DNA from: Omphiscola glabra
Taxonomy: Eukaryota; Mollusca; Gastropoda; Lymnaeidae
Direction of reading: 5' to 3'
Assembly: GCA_964017045.1 (NCBI GenBank)
Contig: OZ024802.1
Coordinates: 33,649,802 to 33,713,801, forward strand
Length of the DNA: 64,000 nt
The translations under genes and the position numbers were made by a program. Under the pieces are notes generated by a model. The model was not told where the DNA came from and did no database searches. It worked only from the letters and a program-made list of their open reading frames with translations. How positions within the stretch are numbered: the first letter of the stretch is position 1; each line of letters starts with the position of its first letter. Positions 35,601 to 48,098 of this stretch are shown piece by piece.

Positions 35601-38556
35601 GCTGGGTTGACTGTCTCAAGGCTGGCGCTAGGGTTGTTTGGGTTGACTGTCTCAAGGCTGGCGCTAGGGTTGTTTGGGTTGACTGTCTCAAGGCTGGCGC
35701 TAGGGTTGCTGGGTTGACTGTCTCAAGGCTGGCGCTAGGGTTGCTGGGTTGACTGTCTCAAGGCTGGCGCTAGGGTTGTTGGGTTGACTGTCTCAAGGCT
35801 GGCGCTAGGGTTGCTGGGTTGACTGTCTCAAGGCTGGCGCTAGGGTTGCTGGGTTGACTGTCTCAAGGCTGGCGCTAGGGTTGCTGGGTTGACTGTCTCA
35901 AAGCTGGCGCTAGGGTTGCTGGGTTGACTGTCTCAAGGCTGGCGCTAGGGTTGCTGGGTTGACTGTCTCAAGGCTGGCGCTAGGGTTGCTGGGTTGACTG
36001 TCTCAAGGCTGGCGCTAGAGTTGCTGGGTTGACTGTCTCAAGGCTGGCGCTAGGGTTGCTGGGTTGACTGTCTCAAGGCTGGCGCTAGGGTTGCTGGGTT
36101 GACTGTCTCAAGGCTGGCGCTAGGGTTGCTGGGTTGACTGTCTCAAGGCTGGCGCTAGGGTTGCTGGGTTGACTGTCTCAAGGCTGGCGCTAGGGTTGCT
36201 GGGTTGACTGTCTCAAGGCTGGCGCTAGGGTTGTTTGGGTTGACTGTCTCAAGGCTGGCGCTAGGGTTGCTGGGTTGACTGTCTCAAGGCTGGCGCTAGG
36301 GTTGCTGGGTTGACTGTCTCAAGGCTGGCGCTAGGGTTGCTGGGTTGACTGTCTCAAGGCTGGCGCTAGGGTTGCTGGGTTGACTGTCTCAAGGCTGGCG
36401 CTAGGGTTGTTGGGTTGACTGTCTCAAGGCTGGCGCTAGGGTTGCTGGGTTGACTGTCTCAAGGCTGGCGCTAGGGTTGCTGGGTTGACTGTCTCAAGGC
36501 TGGCGCTAGGGTTGCTGGGTTGACTGTCTCAAGGCTGTCGCTAGGGTTGCTGGGTTGACTGTCTCAAGGCTGGCGCTAGGGTTGCTGGGTTGACTGTCTC
36601 AAGGCTGGCGCTAGGGTTGCTGGGTTGACTGTCTCAAGGCTGGCGCTAGAGTTGCTGGGTTGACTGTCTCAAGGCTAGCGCTAGGGTTGCTGGGTGACTG
36701 TCTCAAGGCTGGCGCTATGGTTGCTGGGTTGACTGTCTCAAGGCTGGCGCTAGGGTTGCTGGGTTGACTGTCTCAAGGCTGGCGCTAGGGTTGCTGGGTT
36801 GACTGTCTCAAGGCTGGCGCTAGGGTTGTTTGGGTTGACTGTCTCAAGGCTGGCGCTAGGGTTGCTGGGTTGACTGTCTCAAGGCTGGCGCTAGGGTTGC
36901 TGGGTTGACTGTCTCAAGGCTGGCGCTAGGGTTGCTGGGTTGACTGTCTCAAGGCTGGCGCTAGGGTTGCTGGGTTGACTGTCTCAAGGCTGGCGCTAGA
37001 GTTGCTGGGTTGACTGTCTCAAGGCTGGCGCTAGCGTTGCTGGGTTGACTGTCTCAAGGCTGGCGCTAGGGTTGCTGGGTTGACTGTCTCAAGGCTGGCG
37101 CTAGGGTTGCTTAGTTGACTGTCTCAAGGCTGGCGCTAGGGTTGTTGGGTTGACTGTCTCAAGGCTGGCGCTAGGGTTGTTGGGTTGACTGTCTCAAGGC
37201 TGGCGCTAGGGTTGCTGGGTTGACTGTCTCAAGGCTGTCGCTAGGGTTGCTGGGTTGACTGTCTCAAGGCTGGCGCTAGGGTTGCTGGGTTGACTGTCTC
37301 AAGGCTGGCGCTAGGGTTGCTGGGTTGACTGTCTCAAGGCTGGTGCTAGGGTTGTTTGGGTTGACTGTCTCAAGGCTGGCGCTAGGGTTGTTTGGGTTGA
37401 CTGTCTCAAGGCTGGCGCTAGGGTTGCTGGGTTGACTGTCTCAAGGCTGGCGCTAGGGTTGTTTGGGTTGACTGTCTCAAGGCTGGCGCTAGGGTTGCTG
37501 TGTTGACTGTCTCAAGGCTGGGGCTAGGGTTGTTTGGGTTGACTGTCTCAAGGCTGGCGCTAGGGTTGTTTGGGTTGACTGTCTCAAGGCTGGCGCTAGG
37601 GTTGCTGGGTTGACTGTCTCAAGGATGGCGCTAGGGTTGCTGGGTTGACTGTCTCAAGGTTGGCGCTAGGGTTGTTTGGGTTGACTGTCTCAAGGCTGGC
37701 GCTAGGGTTGTTTGGGTTGACTTCTCAAGGCTGGCGCTAGGGTTGTTTGGGTTGACTGTCTCAAGGCTGACGCTAGGGTTGATGGGTTGACTGTCTCAAG
37801 GCTGGCGCTAGGGTTGCTGGGTTGACTGTCTCAAGGCTGGCGCTAGGGTTGCTGGGTTGACTGTCTCAAGGCTGGCGCTAGGGTTGCTGGGTTGACAGTC
37901 TCAAGGCTGGCGCTAGGGTTGCTGGGTTGACTGTCTCAAGGCTGGCGCTAGGGTTGTTGGGTTGACTGTCTCAAGGCTGGCGCTAGGGTTGCTGGGTTGA
38001 CTGTCTCAAGGCTGTCGCTAGGGTTGCTGGGTTGACTGTCTCAAGGCTGGCGCTAGGGTTGCTGGGTTGACTGTCTCAAGGCTGGCGCTAGGGTTGTTGG
38101 GTTGACTGTCTCAAGGCTGGCGCTAGGGTTGCTGGGTTGACTGTCTCAAGGCTGGCGCTAGGGTTGCTGGGTTGACTTTCTCAAGGCTGGCGTTAGGGTT
38201 GCTGGGTTGACTGTCTCAAGGCTGGCGCTAGGGTTGTTTGGGTTGACTGTCTCAAGGCTGGCGCTAGGGTTGCTGGGTTGACTGTCTCAAGGCTGGCGCT
38301 AGGGTTGCTGGGTTGACTGTCTCAAGGCTGGCGCTAGGGTTGCTGGGTTGACTGTCTCAAGGCTTGCGCTAGGGTTGCTGGGTTGACTGTCTCAAGGATG
38401 GCGCTAGGGTTGTTGGGTTGACTGTCTCAAGGCTGGCGCTAGGGTTGCTGGGTTGACTGTCTCAAGGCTGGCGCTAGGGTTGCTGGGTTGACTGTCTCAA
38501 GGCTGGCGCTAGGGTTGCTGGGTTGACTGTCTCAAGGCTGGCGCTTAGGGTTGCCA
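32682..38556. repeat. Giant minisatellite, 35-bp unit, 5.9 kb
   Basis: About 167 copies of GGTTGACTGTCTCAAGGCTG followed by GCGCTAGGGTTGCTG. A common 36-bp variant reads GTTGTTTGGG. Rare variants (CTAGCGTTG, TTGCTTAGTTG, GGCTGGGGC, TTGATGGG, GGCTTGCGC) each occur again about 3,022 to 3,091 bp downstream in the same order. About 1.7 kb (33.8-35.5 kb) was therefore duplicated to 36.8-38.55 kb, with later gain of single units. Confidence 0.98.
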
Positions 38557-38590
38557 TGTTTTACGACAGTGCCCTAGTCTAGATATGCAC

Positions 38591-38746
38591 TGTATGTAGC
38601 ACTCTATGTAGCACTCTCCGTAGCACTCCACGTAGCTTTCTACGCAGCACTCTATGCAGCACTCTATGCAGCACTCTTTATAGCCCTCTATGTGGCACTC
38701 TATGCAGCACTCTTTATAGCACTCTACGTAGCACTCTATGCAGACA
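38591..38746. repeat. Minisatellite, 12-bp unit
   Basis: About 13 copies of TAGCACTCTATG with CAGCACTCTATG and TAGCACTCTACG variants. Confidence 0.85.
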
Positions 38747-39354
38747 AAGGATTCGAATTGAATGTAGACGAAACTTCAATATGTTTTTGCCTGTTAATTT
38801 TTGAAACCATTTGTTGCACAGACCTTCTAGGCCTAATGAATTTTAAGAAATGTTTCGTTATTTTCTACTGTTTAGTGCGTCTTACCTCATCGTTGATAGA
38901 AAGTCTTTTTAAAACAGTTTTTTAAAATACATTTTCAGTTCATTAATTTGAATATTAAAATTGTAATCAAACATCGAATGCTAACAAAATCCCAGTGCAA
39001 GTGACTTAATTACTTAATCTCTACCCAGGCATAAAACTTCATTTAAAAAAAAGAGTAGATCTCAGCTCGACCGTTCACCCAATCGCGACGCAGGTCGCAG
39101 GTCGCGGTTAACCACCAGCATTTGAGCGGCGGCGTCAACCCGACTCCGTCGCCCCAGGAGTAGACGCGATGTTGACATAGCTCAGGTGCAACGAGATGAT
39201 CGACACATTCGAAGTGACCACGTCACGAGAAAATGATCAACTGAGCGAAAATTTCACGTGTGCAAACAAACAAAAATAATAACTCTCCATCCATCCACAC
39301 ATCCCTAAAATGGATATGCAAGTAGAAAGAAAGTCTTTATAAAGAGCAAGAGGA
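38747..39354. other. Unique spacer
   Basis: AT-rich followed by a short GC-rich patch (about 39,065-39,175, GCGACGCAGGTCGCAGGTCG). No open frame of note. Confidence 0.5.
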
Positions 39355-39609
39355 CAGCGGAGGTTCAAGAGCGGAGGTTCAAGAGCGGAGGTTCAAGAGC
39401 GGAGGTTCAAGAGCGGAGGTTCAAGAGCGGAGGTTCAAGAGCGGAGGTTCATGAGCGGAGGTTCAAGAGCGGAGGTTCAAGAGCGGAGGTTCAAGAGCGG
39501 AGGTTCAAGAGCGGAGGTTCAAGAGCGGAGGTTCAATAGCGGAGGTTCATGAGCGGAGGTTCAAGAGCGGAGGTTCAAGAGCGGAGGTTCAAGAGCGGAG
39601 GTTCAAGAG
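39355..39609. repeat. Minisatellite, 14-bp unit
   Basis: About 18 copies of GGAGGTTCAAGAGC with only three variant copies (ATGAGC, AATAGC). Highly homogeneous. Confidence 0.95.
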
Positions 39610-40056
39610 AAAAAAGGTCGGCGTGTTTCTTGGCGTGTGTAAAAATAACTTTAATAATAAGATTTGTTACGTTGACTCCGTACAGTAGAAACCAAATCCA
39701 CAATTTTACGTAGCTTCCATGTCTTTTTCCTGTTTGGGTTTTTACATTTTTACTTCAAAACACTTCCTCTCCATTCTTCTGTAATTTGTTGCTGTCTGGT
39801 TTTGCGCCAACTCCTATATTTTTTCTCTGTTCTATGTAGGATCTTATGTATATATATAATATATATATAATGTACATTAAATGTATACTTTTTACAAATG
39901 TTTTCTAGCTGTACTGATGAAGGCGTGTGACAAATCGTTAACTTGTGTATTATGTAAAATTATGATTAAAACTGAATATATATTATTGTTATATTGACAC
40001 AAATTGTTCGTGTCTAATATAAATATTTTAAAGCTTTATCGCAGTCCAACACTCTT
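39610..40056. other. Unique spacer
   Basis: AT-rich, with a TATATA run near 39,848. No gene is seen. Confidence 0.5.
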
Positions 40057-40314
40057 ATATATTGTCACTTGGTTACTTGCTCATTTTGTCACTTGGTCAC
40101 TTAGTCACTTCGTCACTTTGTCACTTGGTCACTTTGTCACTTGGTCACTTTGTCACTTGGTCACATTGTCATTTGGTCACATTGTCACTTGGTCACATTG
40201 TCACTTGGTCACATTGTCACTTGGTCACTTTGTCACTTGATCATTTTGTCACTTGGTCACTTTGTCACTTGGTCACATTGTCACTTGGTCACATTGTCAC
40301 TTGGTCACTTTGTG
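40057..40314. repeat. 8-bp satellite with 16-bp dimer
   Basis: GTCACTTG alternating with GTCACTTT or GTCACATT, about 32 units. Confidence 0.9.
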
Positions 40315-40375
40315 TTAAGTTTATCCAAAACATGTGTTTATCTACAAAAGTAGATCGACGCTCCACTCCAACGCA

Positions 40376-41198
40376 ATTGATAACAAGTTCCTGTATGCAG
40401 AGGTCGATCCATTATAACAAGTTCCTGTATGCAGAGGTCGATCCATTATAACAAGTTCCTGTATGCAGAGGTCGATCCATTATAACAAGTTCTTGTATGC
40501 AGAGGTCGATCCATTATAACAAGTTCCTGTATGCAGTGGACGATCCATTATAACAAGTTCCTGTATGCAGAGGTCGATCCATTATAACAAGTTCCTGTAT
40601 GCAGTGGACGATCCATTATAACAAGTTCCTGTATGCAGAGGTCGATCCATTATAACAAGTTCCTGTATGCAGAGGTCGATCCATTATAACAAGTTCTTGT
40701 ATGCAGAGGTCGATCCATTATAACAAGTTCCTGTATGCAGAGGTTGATCCATTATAACAAGTTCCTGTATGCAGAGGTCGATCCATTATAACAAGTTCCT
40801 GTATGCAGAGGTCGATCCATTATAACAAGTTCCTGTATGCAGAGGTCGATCCATTATAACAAGTTCCTGTATTCAGAGGTCGATCCATTATAACAAGTTC
40901 CTGTATGCAGAGGTCGATCCATTATAACAAGTTCCTGTATGCAGAGGTCGATCCATTATAACAAGTTCCTGTATGCAGAGGTCGATCCATTATAACAAGT
41001 TCCTGTATTCAGAGGTCGATCCATTATAACAAGTTCCTGTATGCAGAGGTCGATCCATTATAACAAGTTCCTGTATGCAGAGGTCGATCCATTATAACAA
41101 GTTCCTGTATCCAGTGGACGATCCATTATAACAAGTTCTTGTATGCAGAGGTCGATCCATTATAACAAGTTCCTGTATCCAGTGGACGATCCATTTGA
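40376..41198. repeat. Minisatellite, 34-bp unit
   Basis: About 24 copies of ATAACAAGTTCCTGTATGCA followed by GAGGTCGATCCATT. A GTGGACGATCC variant recurs. Confidence 0.95.
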
Positions 41199-42054
41199 CA
41201 GAAATCAACATTTTCCACAGGTCATACTTTTTTTTGAACAATGAAATCTTCTACGTCTATGACGTAACAATATCCCAGCAGACGATGAAATGAGAGAAGG
41301 ATTTTCCAAAGGATAAAGTGGGATTTATTTTGAATCTGGTTGCGGGGTGTGGGTTGTGGGGTCTGGGTTGCGGCAGAGCCGTCACGTGACTTTTCGGTTT
41401 TGCGCCCTTGCATTCAATGTTGATAGACCCCCTTACCTCACATCTTTTGGCCCCCTTAATCGCAGGCCCCACTGCAGTGGCAGGGGTTTCAGTGTCAAAT
41501 TATTGTCAAACCATTCTCATACCATTGTCATTCCATTGTCATACCATGATTAATGACAAATTTTTTATATAACGCAACTGCGTTTGGCGCGTAATATTTT
41601 CATTTCGGAAAATGAAATCGTCTCAGTTTAAGTATGGTGTAAAAAATACTCGGTTTAAAAGTGGTTGGGACATCGGAATATTTACTATAAATCATGGGCG
41701 TGTGCAGTGACGCATCATGGGAAGGGGGGGGGGGGGGAAGGGTGTAGCTTGAGTTCATGTTTGTCAAGTAAGTTTAGTAGATGGGAAGTTCACGCATTGC
41801 TGCCGCCAATGTTTGGCGGGCTAGATCTAGTGATAATATAATAAACATGTTTACAACTATAATACAATACTGTGGATCTTGCCACGACTATGCCTCAAAG
41901 TGTGTGTACCATTCTCGTGGCGCAACGCCCCTGGCACCGCGATGCAGCTATTAATGCTTCGGGGCTCTTTACTGTACGACAACAGCCCCAACGTTCAGCT
42001 GTGCGGTTCAAGCTGTATGAAACATAGCTGTTCATTCATTTTAACCTTCTCGGC
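41199..42054. other. Unique spacer
   Basis: Unique sequence with a G-tract near 41,726. A frame open from 41,879 into the next array is unlike any family I know. Confidence 0.5.
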
Positions 42055-42440
42055 TAGAGATCCTCATTGGAGTTCACCTAGAGATCTTCACTGGAGTTCA
42101 CCTAGAGATCCTCATTGGAGTTCACCTAGACATCTTCATTGGAGTTCACCTAGAGATCTTCATTGGAGTTCACCTAGAGATCTTCATTGGAGTTCAACTA
42201 GAGATCTTCATTGGAGCTCACCTAGAGATCATCATTGGAGTTCACCTAGAGATCTTTACTGGAGCTCACCTAGAGATCTTCTTTGGAGCTCACCTAGAGA
42301 TTGTCATTGGAGCTCACCTAGAGATCTTCATTGGAGTTCACCTGGAGATCTTCATTGGAGTTCATCTAGTGATCGTCATTGGAGCTCACCTAGAGATCTT
42401 CATTGGAGTTCACCTAGAGATCTTCATTGGAGTTCACCTG
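42055..42440. repeat. Minisatellite, 24-bp unit
   Basis: About 16 copies of AGAGATCTTCATTGGAGTTC plus ACCT. The RDLHWSSP repeat it would encode is judged an accident of a period divisible by three. Confidence 0.9.
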
Positions 42441-42845
42441 TATGCATCGGAAAAATTAGGCGGAGTTAAACTTTTTTTAAAAAGTTTTATTCTGACCACG
42501 CCCACAACAGCTGACCACGCCCACAACGTCTGACCACGCCCACAACGAGCATGACGAAGCGCAGCAAGGAATGCGATTAGTTTTGTTATGTTTCTTCTTT
42601 TGGCAGTTGGTGTCATTTGAGACACTTTCTTCTCTGGAAGTCGTATCACGTGATATAGAAAAAACCCTCCGTAACCTCACCACGGCTTTTTTTGGGCGGG
42701 GCTGTTCCAGGTCATTCATTCAGGCATATCAAAAATGAAATCGTGATATTTTAAAGTATTTTAATCCCAGAGTAAGGGTATCTCCTAGTAAACAGCTCTT
42801 GCTGAGCTGTGTGTGTGTAAACCTTCTTGTTAGCAGGGAGCACTT
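42441..42845. other. Spacer with a 21-bp triplet repeat
   Basis: Three copies of CTGACCACGCCCACAAC at about 42,491-42,553; the rest is unique. Confidence 0.6.
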
Positions 42846-43010
42846 GTTAACCTGTCAACTTGTTAACTCGTCAACTTGTCAACTCGTCAACTTGTCAACT
42901 CGTCAACTTGTCAACTCGTCAACTCGTCAACTTGTCAACTCGTCAACTTGTCAACTCGTTAACTTGTTAACTTGTTAACTTGTCAACTTGTCAACTTGTT
43001 AACTTGTTAA
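42846..43010. repeat. 8-bp satellite
   Basis: GTCAACTT, GTCAACTC and GTTAACTT units, about 20 copies. Confidence 0.9.
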
Positions 43011-43544
43011 CATTCGCTGTTAAAAACAGAAAGAGAGCACAGGCTAGTTTTTTTCTTTCTTTACGGAACAACTCACAGTGGCGTATCTAAAACATGTTGG
43101 TCTAGAGGGACACATTTAGGAGGGCTGTGTACGCAAAGTCTTTGGGGTCCACGTTCCTGTTCGTTTATAGAAGGTCCGCGGACACTTATCTTATCTCATC
43201 TCATCTTATCTTATCTTATTTATATATTATTTAATGTTTGTTTCTGACTGATGCGCGTAACAAACAGTCAAACATTGACTGATCAGCGTAACTTACAGTC
43301 AAATGAGACAAAATATTTTTTTTAAATTAGCTTTGTGGCCCTTGACCCATTGACATTGCCACCTTGAGGTCCATGACCCATGCATCGAAATTGCCCGTAA
43401 GTGGTTATTTAAGTTTTTAAATTTGAGAACCTTGGTTTATAATAATAATAAATTGGCTGATGATTGCCCCCTTTCAAAGACATGTTGAACTAGTTTCACG
43501 AACATTTTGTTCATAGCAAGTTTTACACAGAATTTGTTCATAGT
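43011..43544. other. Spacer with possible hAT fragments
   Basis: CAGTGGCGTA at 43,075 and TTGAGAACCTTGG near 43,421 resemble hAT ends, but they do not pair. Otherwise unique. Confidence 0.4.
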
Positions 43545-43938
43545 GCACCGCACAACAGATGTTGTCTAGTAGTTAGTGTACCACACAATCGATGTTGTCC
43601 AGTAGTTAGTGCACCACACAACCGATGTGGTCCAGTAGTTAGTGTACCACACAACCGATGTGGTCCAGTAGTTAGTGTACCACACAACCGATGTGGTCCA
43701 GTAGTTAGTGTACCACACAATCGATGTTGTCCAGTAGTTAGTGCACCACACAACCGATGCGGCCGAGTAGTTAGTGCACCACACAACCGATGCGGCCGAG
43801 TAGTTAGTGCACCACACAACCGATGCGGCCGAGTAGTTAGTGCACCACACAACCGATGCGGCTGAGTAGTTAGTGCACCACACAACCGATGCGGCTGAGT
43901 AGTTAGTGCACCACACAACCGATGTGGCCGAGTAGTTA
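43545..43938. repeat. Minisatellite, 33-bp unit
   Basis: About 12 copies of TAGTTAGTGCACCACACAAC followed by CGATGCGGCCGAG. The left half carries GTGTACC and TGGTCCAG, the right half GTGCACC and CGGCCGAG, so two sub-families lie side by side. Confidence 0.95.
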
Positions 43939-44845
43939 GGGCGTGCGCAGCCCGACGCAAACTCCCCGGGCTTGTCGACGACTAATTTGTTCAGTCTTCC
44001 AATGACTGCGGTCGGCTCCGTCCATACTTATATCTCTGCACAGATCACTACAACCCCCTCCCTGCCGCCCACCCCCCTCCCATGCGGCCCACCCTAACCA
44101 CTCATCCGAAACCACTTTATGGTCCACACTCTGTGATCTGTTTCAATGTGGAAAAAACAAATGGGGCTAAATTTAACACTTTTGCAAAAATGAATGACTT
44201 CGACTCCAAGAAATTCCACTCCGGCCGACGTGCCTGTTTAAGGAATCCGTGTAAGTCAGGTAGCTATCAGTCCGAAATTTACGGAGAGTCGGTAACAAAT
44301 CGACCTTACTTGACTTGTCCGCAAAAATCTATGCGGTCCGTAATAAACAAAAATATGAGACTTTGTACAAACAGAACGAACCATTTGAACCCTAGCGGTT
44401 TCACCTTGTTTGCTTCAAGCGTCGTGGGATCATGTTCAGGAGACATTCAACACGGATAAGAAGAAAGCTTATACACAATACAGCAACGGTATGAAATAGA
44501 CTTCACCTTCAAGGTCGTACGACAAGAGGTCACACTGACATAGTCCAAAAACTTAGTTGTGTGGATATTTAGGGGTTTTTGTTGTTGGTTTTTTAAATTA
44601 GCTTTGCAAGTTTATAATAAAAAGGTGTCCATCAAAACTTTGGCATTTTCGATTAAAAATTAATAAGGAGATTTGGAATATTTGTCCGTACATTTTATAT
44701 TTTTGAGTTGGCAAACCTGGGTGTAAGAATTCGGACCGCCAAATTAAGGACACCCGGAGTCAGAAAATACATTAGCGCTGACTCACACAAAATTGTTCCG
44801 TATTCTTTGACTCAACAGTTGTTTTTACCGCCCACCCTGTTATAA
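43939..44845. other. Unique spacer
   Basis: A 125-codon frame is open on the plus strand (44,082-44,459), but it resembles no family and has no clear splice or codon-usage support. I do not call it a gene. Confidence 0.4.
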
Positions 44846-45168
44846 GTGATAAGTTATCAGTGATAAGCTATAAGTGATAATCTATCAGTGATAAGCTATA
44901 AGTGATAATCTATCAGTGATAAGCTATAAGTGATAATCTATCAGTGATAAGCTATAAGTGATAATCTATCAGTGATAAGCTATCAGTGATAATCTATCAC
45001 TGATAAGCTATAAGTGATAAGCTATCAGTGATAAGCTATAAGTGATAAGATATCAGTGATAAGTTATAAGTGATAAGCTATAAGTGATAATCTATCAGTG
45101 ATAAGCTATAAGTGATAAGCTATCAGTGATAAGCTATCAGTGATAAGCTATCATTGATAAGCTATCAG
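44846..45168. repeat. 14-bp satellite with 28-bp dimer
   Basis: AAGCTATAAGTGAT alternates with AATCTATCAGTGAT in the left half; the right half is mixed. About 23 units. Confidence 0.9.
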
Positions 45169-45446
45169 TTGCAATAAGTTCAACACCAAACAAACTTGCT
45201 CAATCGGTAAGTCGCGCTTGACATCCTCTGCTTGCTTCCAATGAAATACAGACAAAAGTTTCTTTTTTTAAATGACTTCCGCTGACGTCAGCTACATACA
45301 CAAACCCGTACACACACAAACACCACTCAGGCCATTAAAGTGTGACAGAGTGAGATTGACATACAGATATAAAGGGATAATCAAGGGCAATGTGGGGGTG
45401 ACTGTGGGCGGCCAGGGGACGCAGCGTGGAAGGTTTGCGTCGGGGC

Positions 45447-45943
45447 GATGGGGCAACTCTTGTAAACTGTCCTAAATGGACGTATTGCTCTGGTGCAGTG
45501 GGATAGCTCTTGTAAACTGTCCTAAATGGACGTATTGCTCTGGTGCAGTGGGATAGCTCTTGTAAACTATCCTAAATGGACGTATTGCTCTGGTGCAGTG
45601 GGATAGCTCTTGTAAACTGTCCTAAATGGACGTATTGCTCTGGTGCAGTGGGATAGCTCTTGTAAACTGTCCTAAATGGACGTATTGCTCTGGTGCAGTG
45701 GGATAGCTCTTGTAAACTATCCTAAATGGACGTATTGCTCTGGTGCAGTGGGATAGCTCTTGTAAACTGTCCTAAATGGACGCATTGCTCTGGTGCAGTG
45801 GGATAGCTCTTGTAAACTATCCTAAATGGACGTATTGCTCTGGTGCAGTGGGATAGCTCTTATAAACTATCCTAAGTGGACGTATTGCTCTGGTGCAGTG
45901 GGACAGCTCTTATAAACTATCCTAAATGGAGGTCTTGATCTGG
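45447..45943. repeat. Minisatellite, 50-bp unit, 10 copies
   Basis: Units contain TGGTGCAGTGGGATAGCTCT followed by TGTAAACTGTCCTAAATGGA. The only regular difference is AAACTGTCC versus AAACTATCC. Very homogeneous. Confidence 0.95.
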
Positions 45944-46420
45944 TGGCCAAAGAAAATACATACATTATGCTCTTCACGACCGTTGCCCTTGATCGATTAA
46001 TGCAGCGATCCCCAAGCTAGGGCCCGCGGGCCAGATCCGGCCCACCAGGGATCTTTAACCCGGCCCGCCTGACCCTCGCACCGGTGCTCGGGTTGTGAAC
46101 GGGTGCCCATGAAAATGCCAATAACGGTGATGCAGTCGGCAATTCACGGTGAGGTGTAAGATCACAAGGAGACCACTCGTCCCCATACTGTAGGTCTACC
46201 CCAGTGGCGAGGCTCCTTCTTTCTGTAGCCAAAGATATGAGTCCAGAGAAGGGTGAGTTCTATTTTTTAAGAGTGGGTCTTTGATGACCTGCAATAACCC
46301 GAATGATTGAAGAAATAGAGGACAATGTGCAGCACCGTTCCCATAGCTCGCTAGAAAAACATCCAAAAAAAGTGCTTAGAAGTCACGTGGTAAGAAGTCA
46401 CGTGGTAAATAATGCCAAAG
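45944..46420. other. Spacer with a hAT-like end
   Basis: GCAGCGATCCCCAAGCTAGG followed by GCCCGCGGGCCAGATCCGGC (about 46,003) is in the style of hAT ends. The other end is not identified. Confidence 0.45.
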
Positions 46421-46596
46421 AGCTACTAACCCATACTACAAGTACTGTAAGCCAAACAGCTACTAACCCATACTACAAGTACTGTAAGCCAAAGAGCCAA
46501 TAACCCATACTACAAGTACTGTAAGCCAAACAGCTACTAACCCATACTACAAGTACTGTAAGCCAAACAACTACTAACCCATACTACAAGTACTAT
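46421..46596. repeat. Minisatellite, 37-bp unit
   Basis: About 4.7 copies of CTACTAACCCATACTACAAG followed by TACTGTAAGCCAAAC. Confidence 0.9.
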
Positions 46597-46700
46597 AATA
46601 GCCACGACAAGTGATGTACTCTCCAGGTTGGCTGCTAAGCTTAATATTTGGAACCTCTTTCTATTTCAGAAAATGTCCCCGCTACAAATATAATATCACA

Positions 46701-47268
46701 AAGTAGCCACTAACAACACTAACATCACTACCATCGCTAACATCACTAACATCACTAACATCACTAACATCGCTAACATCGCTAACATCACTAACATCAC
46801 TAACATCACTAACAACACTAACATCACTACCATCGCTAACATCACTAACATCACTAACATCACTAACATCGCTAACATCGCTAACATCACTAACATCACT
46901 AACATCACTAACAACACTAACATCACTACCATCGCTAACATCACTAACATCACTAACATCGCTAACATCACTAACATCACTACCATCACTAACATCACTA
47001 ACATCACTAACATCGCTAACATCACTAACATCACTACCATCGCTAACATCACTAACATCACTAACATCGCTAACATCACTAACATCACTAACATCGCTAA
47101 CATCACTAACATCACTAACATCACTAACATCACTAACATCACTAACATCGCTAACATCACTAACATCAATAACATCACTACCATCACTATCATCCCTACC
47201 ACCAACCATCACTACCATCACGACCATCACTACCATACTAACAACACTAACATCACTACAATCACTGA
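46701..47268. repeat. 9-bp satellite
   Basis: About 60 copies of ACTAACATC. The main variants are GCTAACATC (CpG instead of CpA across the junction) and ACTACCATC. A block with ACTAACAACACTAACATC occurs three times about 112 bp apart. DVSDVS and MLVMLV frames are artefacts. Confidence 0.95.
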
Positions 47269-47286
47269 CATGGGGTTATATCGTAG

Positions 47287-47477
47287 CAGGACCGTGGCGA
47301 CGAAAAGCTGCGCCTAGGACAAAGACTGAAAAAAGCGCCCCCGCCCTTTCCGTTTCATCAATAAATAATTAACGATATGACATGCAATATGCATCTATAT
47401 AAAGATAAATTACGATTTGGCGCCCCCCTGATGTTAGCGCCTTAGACGGCCGCCTCCAGTCTTTTCGCATGACCCTG
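47287..47477. mobile_element. Possible hAT-like MITE
   Basis: Left end CAGGACCGTGGCGACGAAAA and the complement of the right end CAGGGTCATGCGAAAAG share a broken inverted repeat, with GCGCC blocks inside on both sides. Flanking 8-mers do not match. Confidence 0.4.
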
Positions 47478-48090
47478 CAACGAATGATATTGGTCCTTCG
47501 TTCTACAGTAACTGCCAGTATAACGAGATCTGGGTGCCACCTCATTTTCCTCAACACACAGCACGGGATAGATTTCTGCTCTGTGTGTAAAAAAACCAAC
47601 CTTAACTAGCTTTTAAATTAGTGAAGGTTAACGACCCATAAATCCTTTCACACCTCAACCATTATATTGTCATACCTCAACACACACCCCTCCTCACACA
47701 CTCCCACGCCTCCGGCTGTAGATAGTCGGTACATATTGAGGTCAATCTATTCGATGGACGTGTCAATGTTAGTTCATCCCTTGTTTTATATCTCAGAAAT
47801 AAATTAAACCCAAGACTTGTTTTCAGTGCTACTCAACTATCACAAAGAAATAAGTCAATCGCAAAAAAAAAAAGATAACATCTACAAAAACAGCCAACAT
47901 TGGTAGTTACTGTTATCATTTTATTTATTTACTTTTCAAAATTATTAAACATGTTTGTATAAGGTCTAGTTTTAGTGCAGGGAGCTTGTGGCAGTCTGAT
48001 TAACAGAAATTTCCGAACAATGCCAAATTTATAACAATATTACTTATATTAGGAAACTTTCCTAATTTTGTTTTGTATTTTACGGCAATA

Positions 48091-48098
48091 AGTTGGTA
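48091..48098. repeat. Target-site duplication of MITE, left
   Basis: AGTTGGTA, identical to 48,285-48,292. Confidence 0.95.

Noticed and set aside
32682..38556. Interstitial telomere repeat
   Set aside because: The unit contains TAGGGTT, but the period is 35 bp and TTAGGG is not tandemly repeated.
41879..42469. 196-codon frame with RDLHWSSP repeats
   Set aside because: About 60 unrecognised residues followed by a 24-bp minisatellite; no splice signals, no family resemblance.
44082..44459. 125-codon plus-strand frame in unique DNA
   Set aside because: No recognisable domain, no splice or promoter context; length possible by chance. Would be revived by transcript evidence.
44846..45168. Hairpin or regulatory RNA from ATCAGTGAT/ATCACTGAT
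   Set aside because: Dyad pairs arise from the simple 14-bp repeat; no stable single hairpin stands out.
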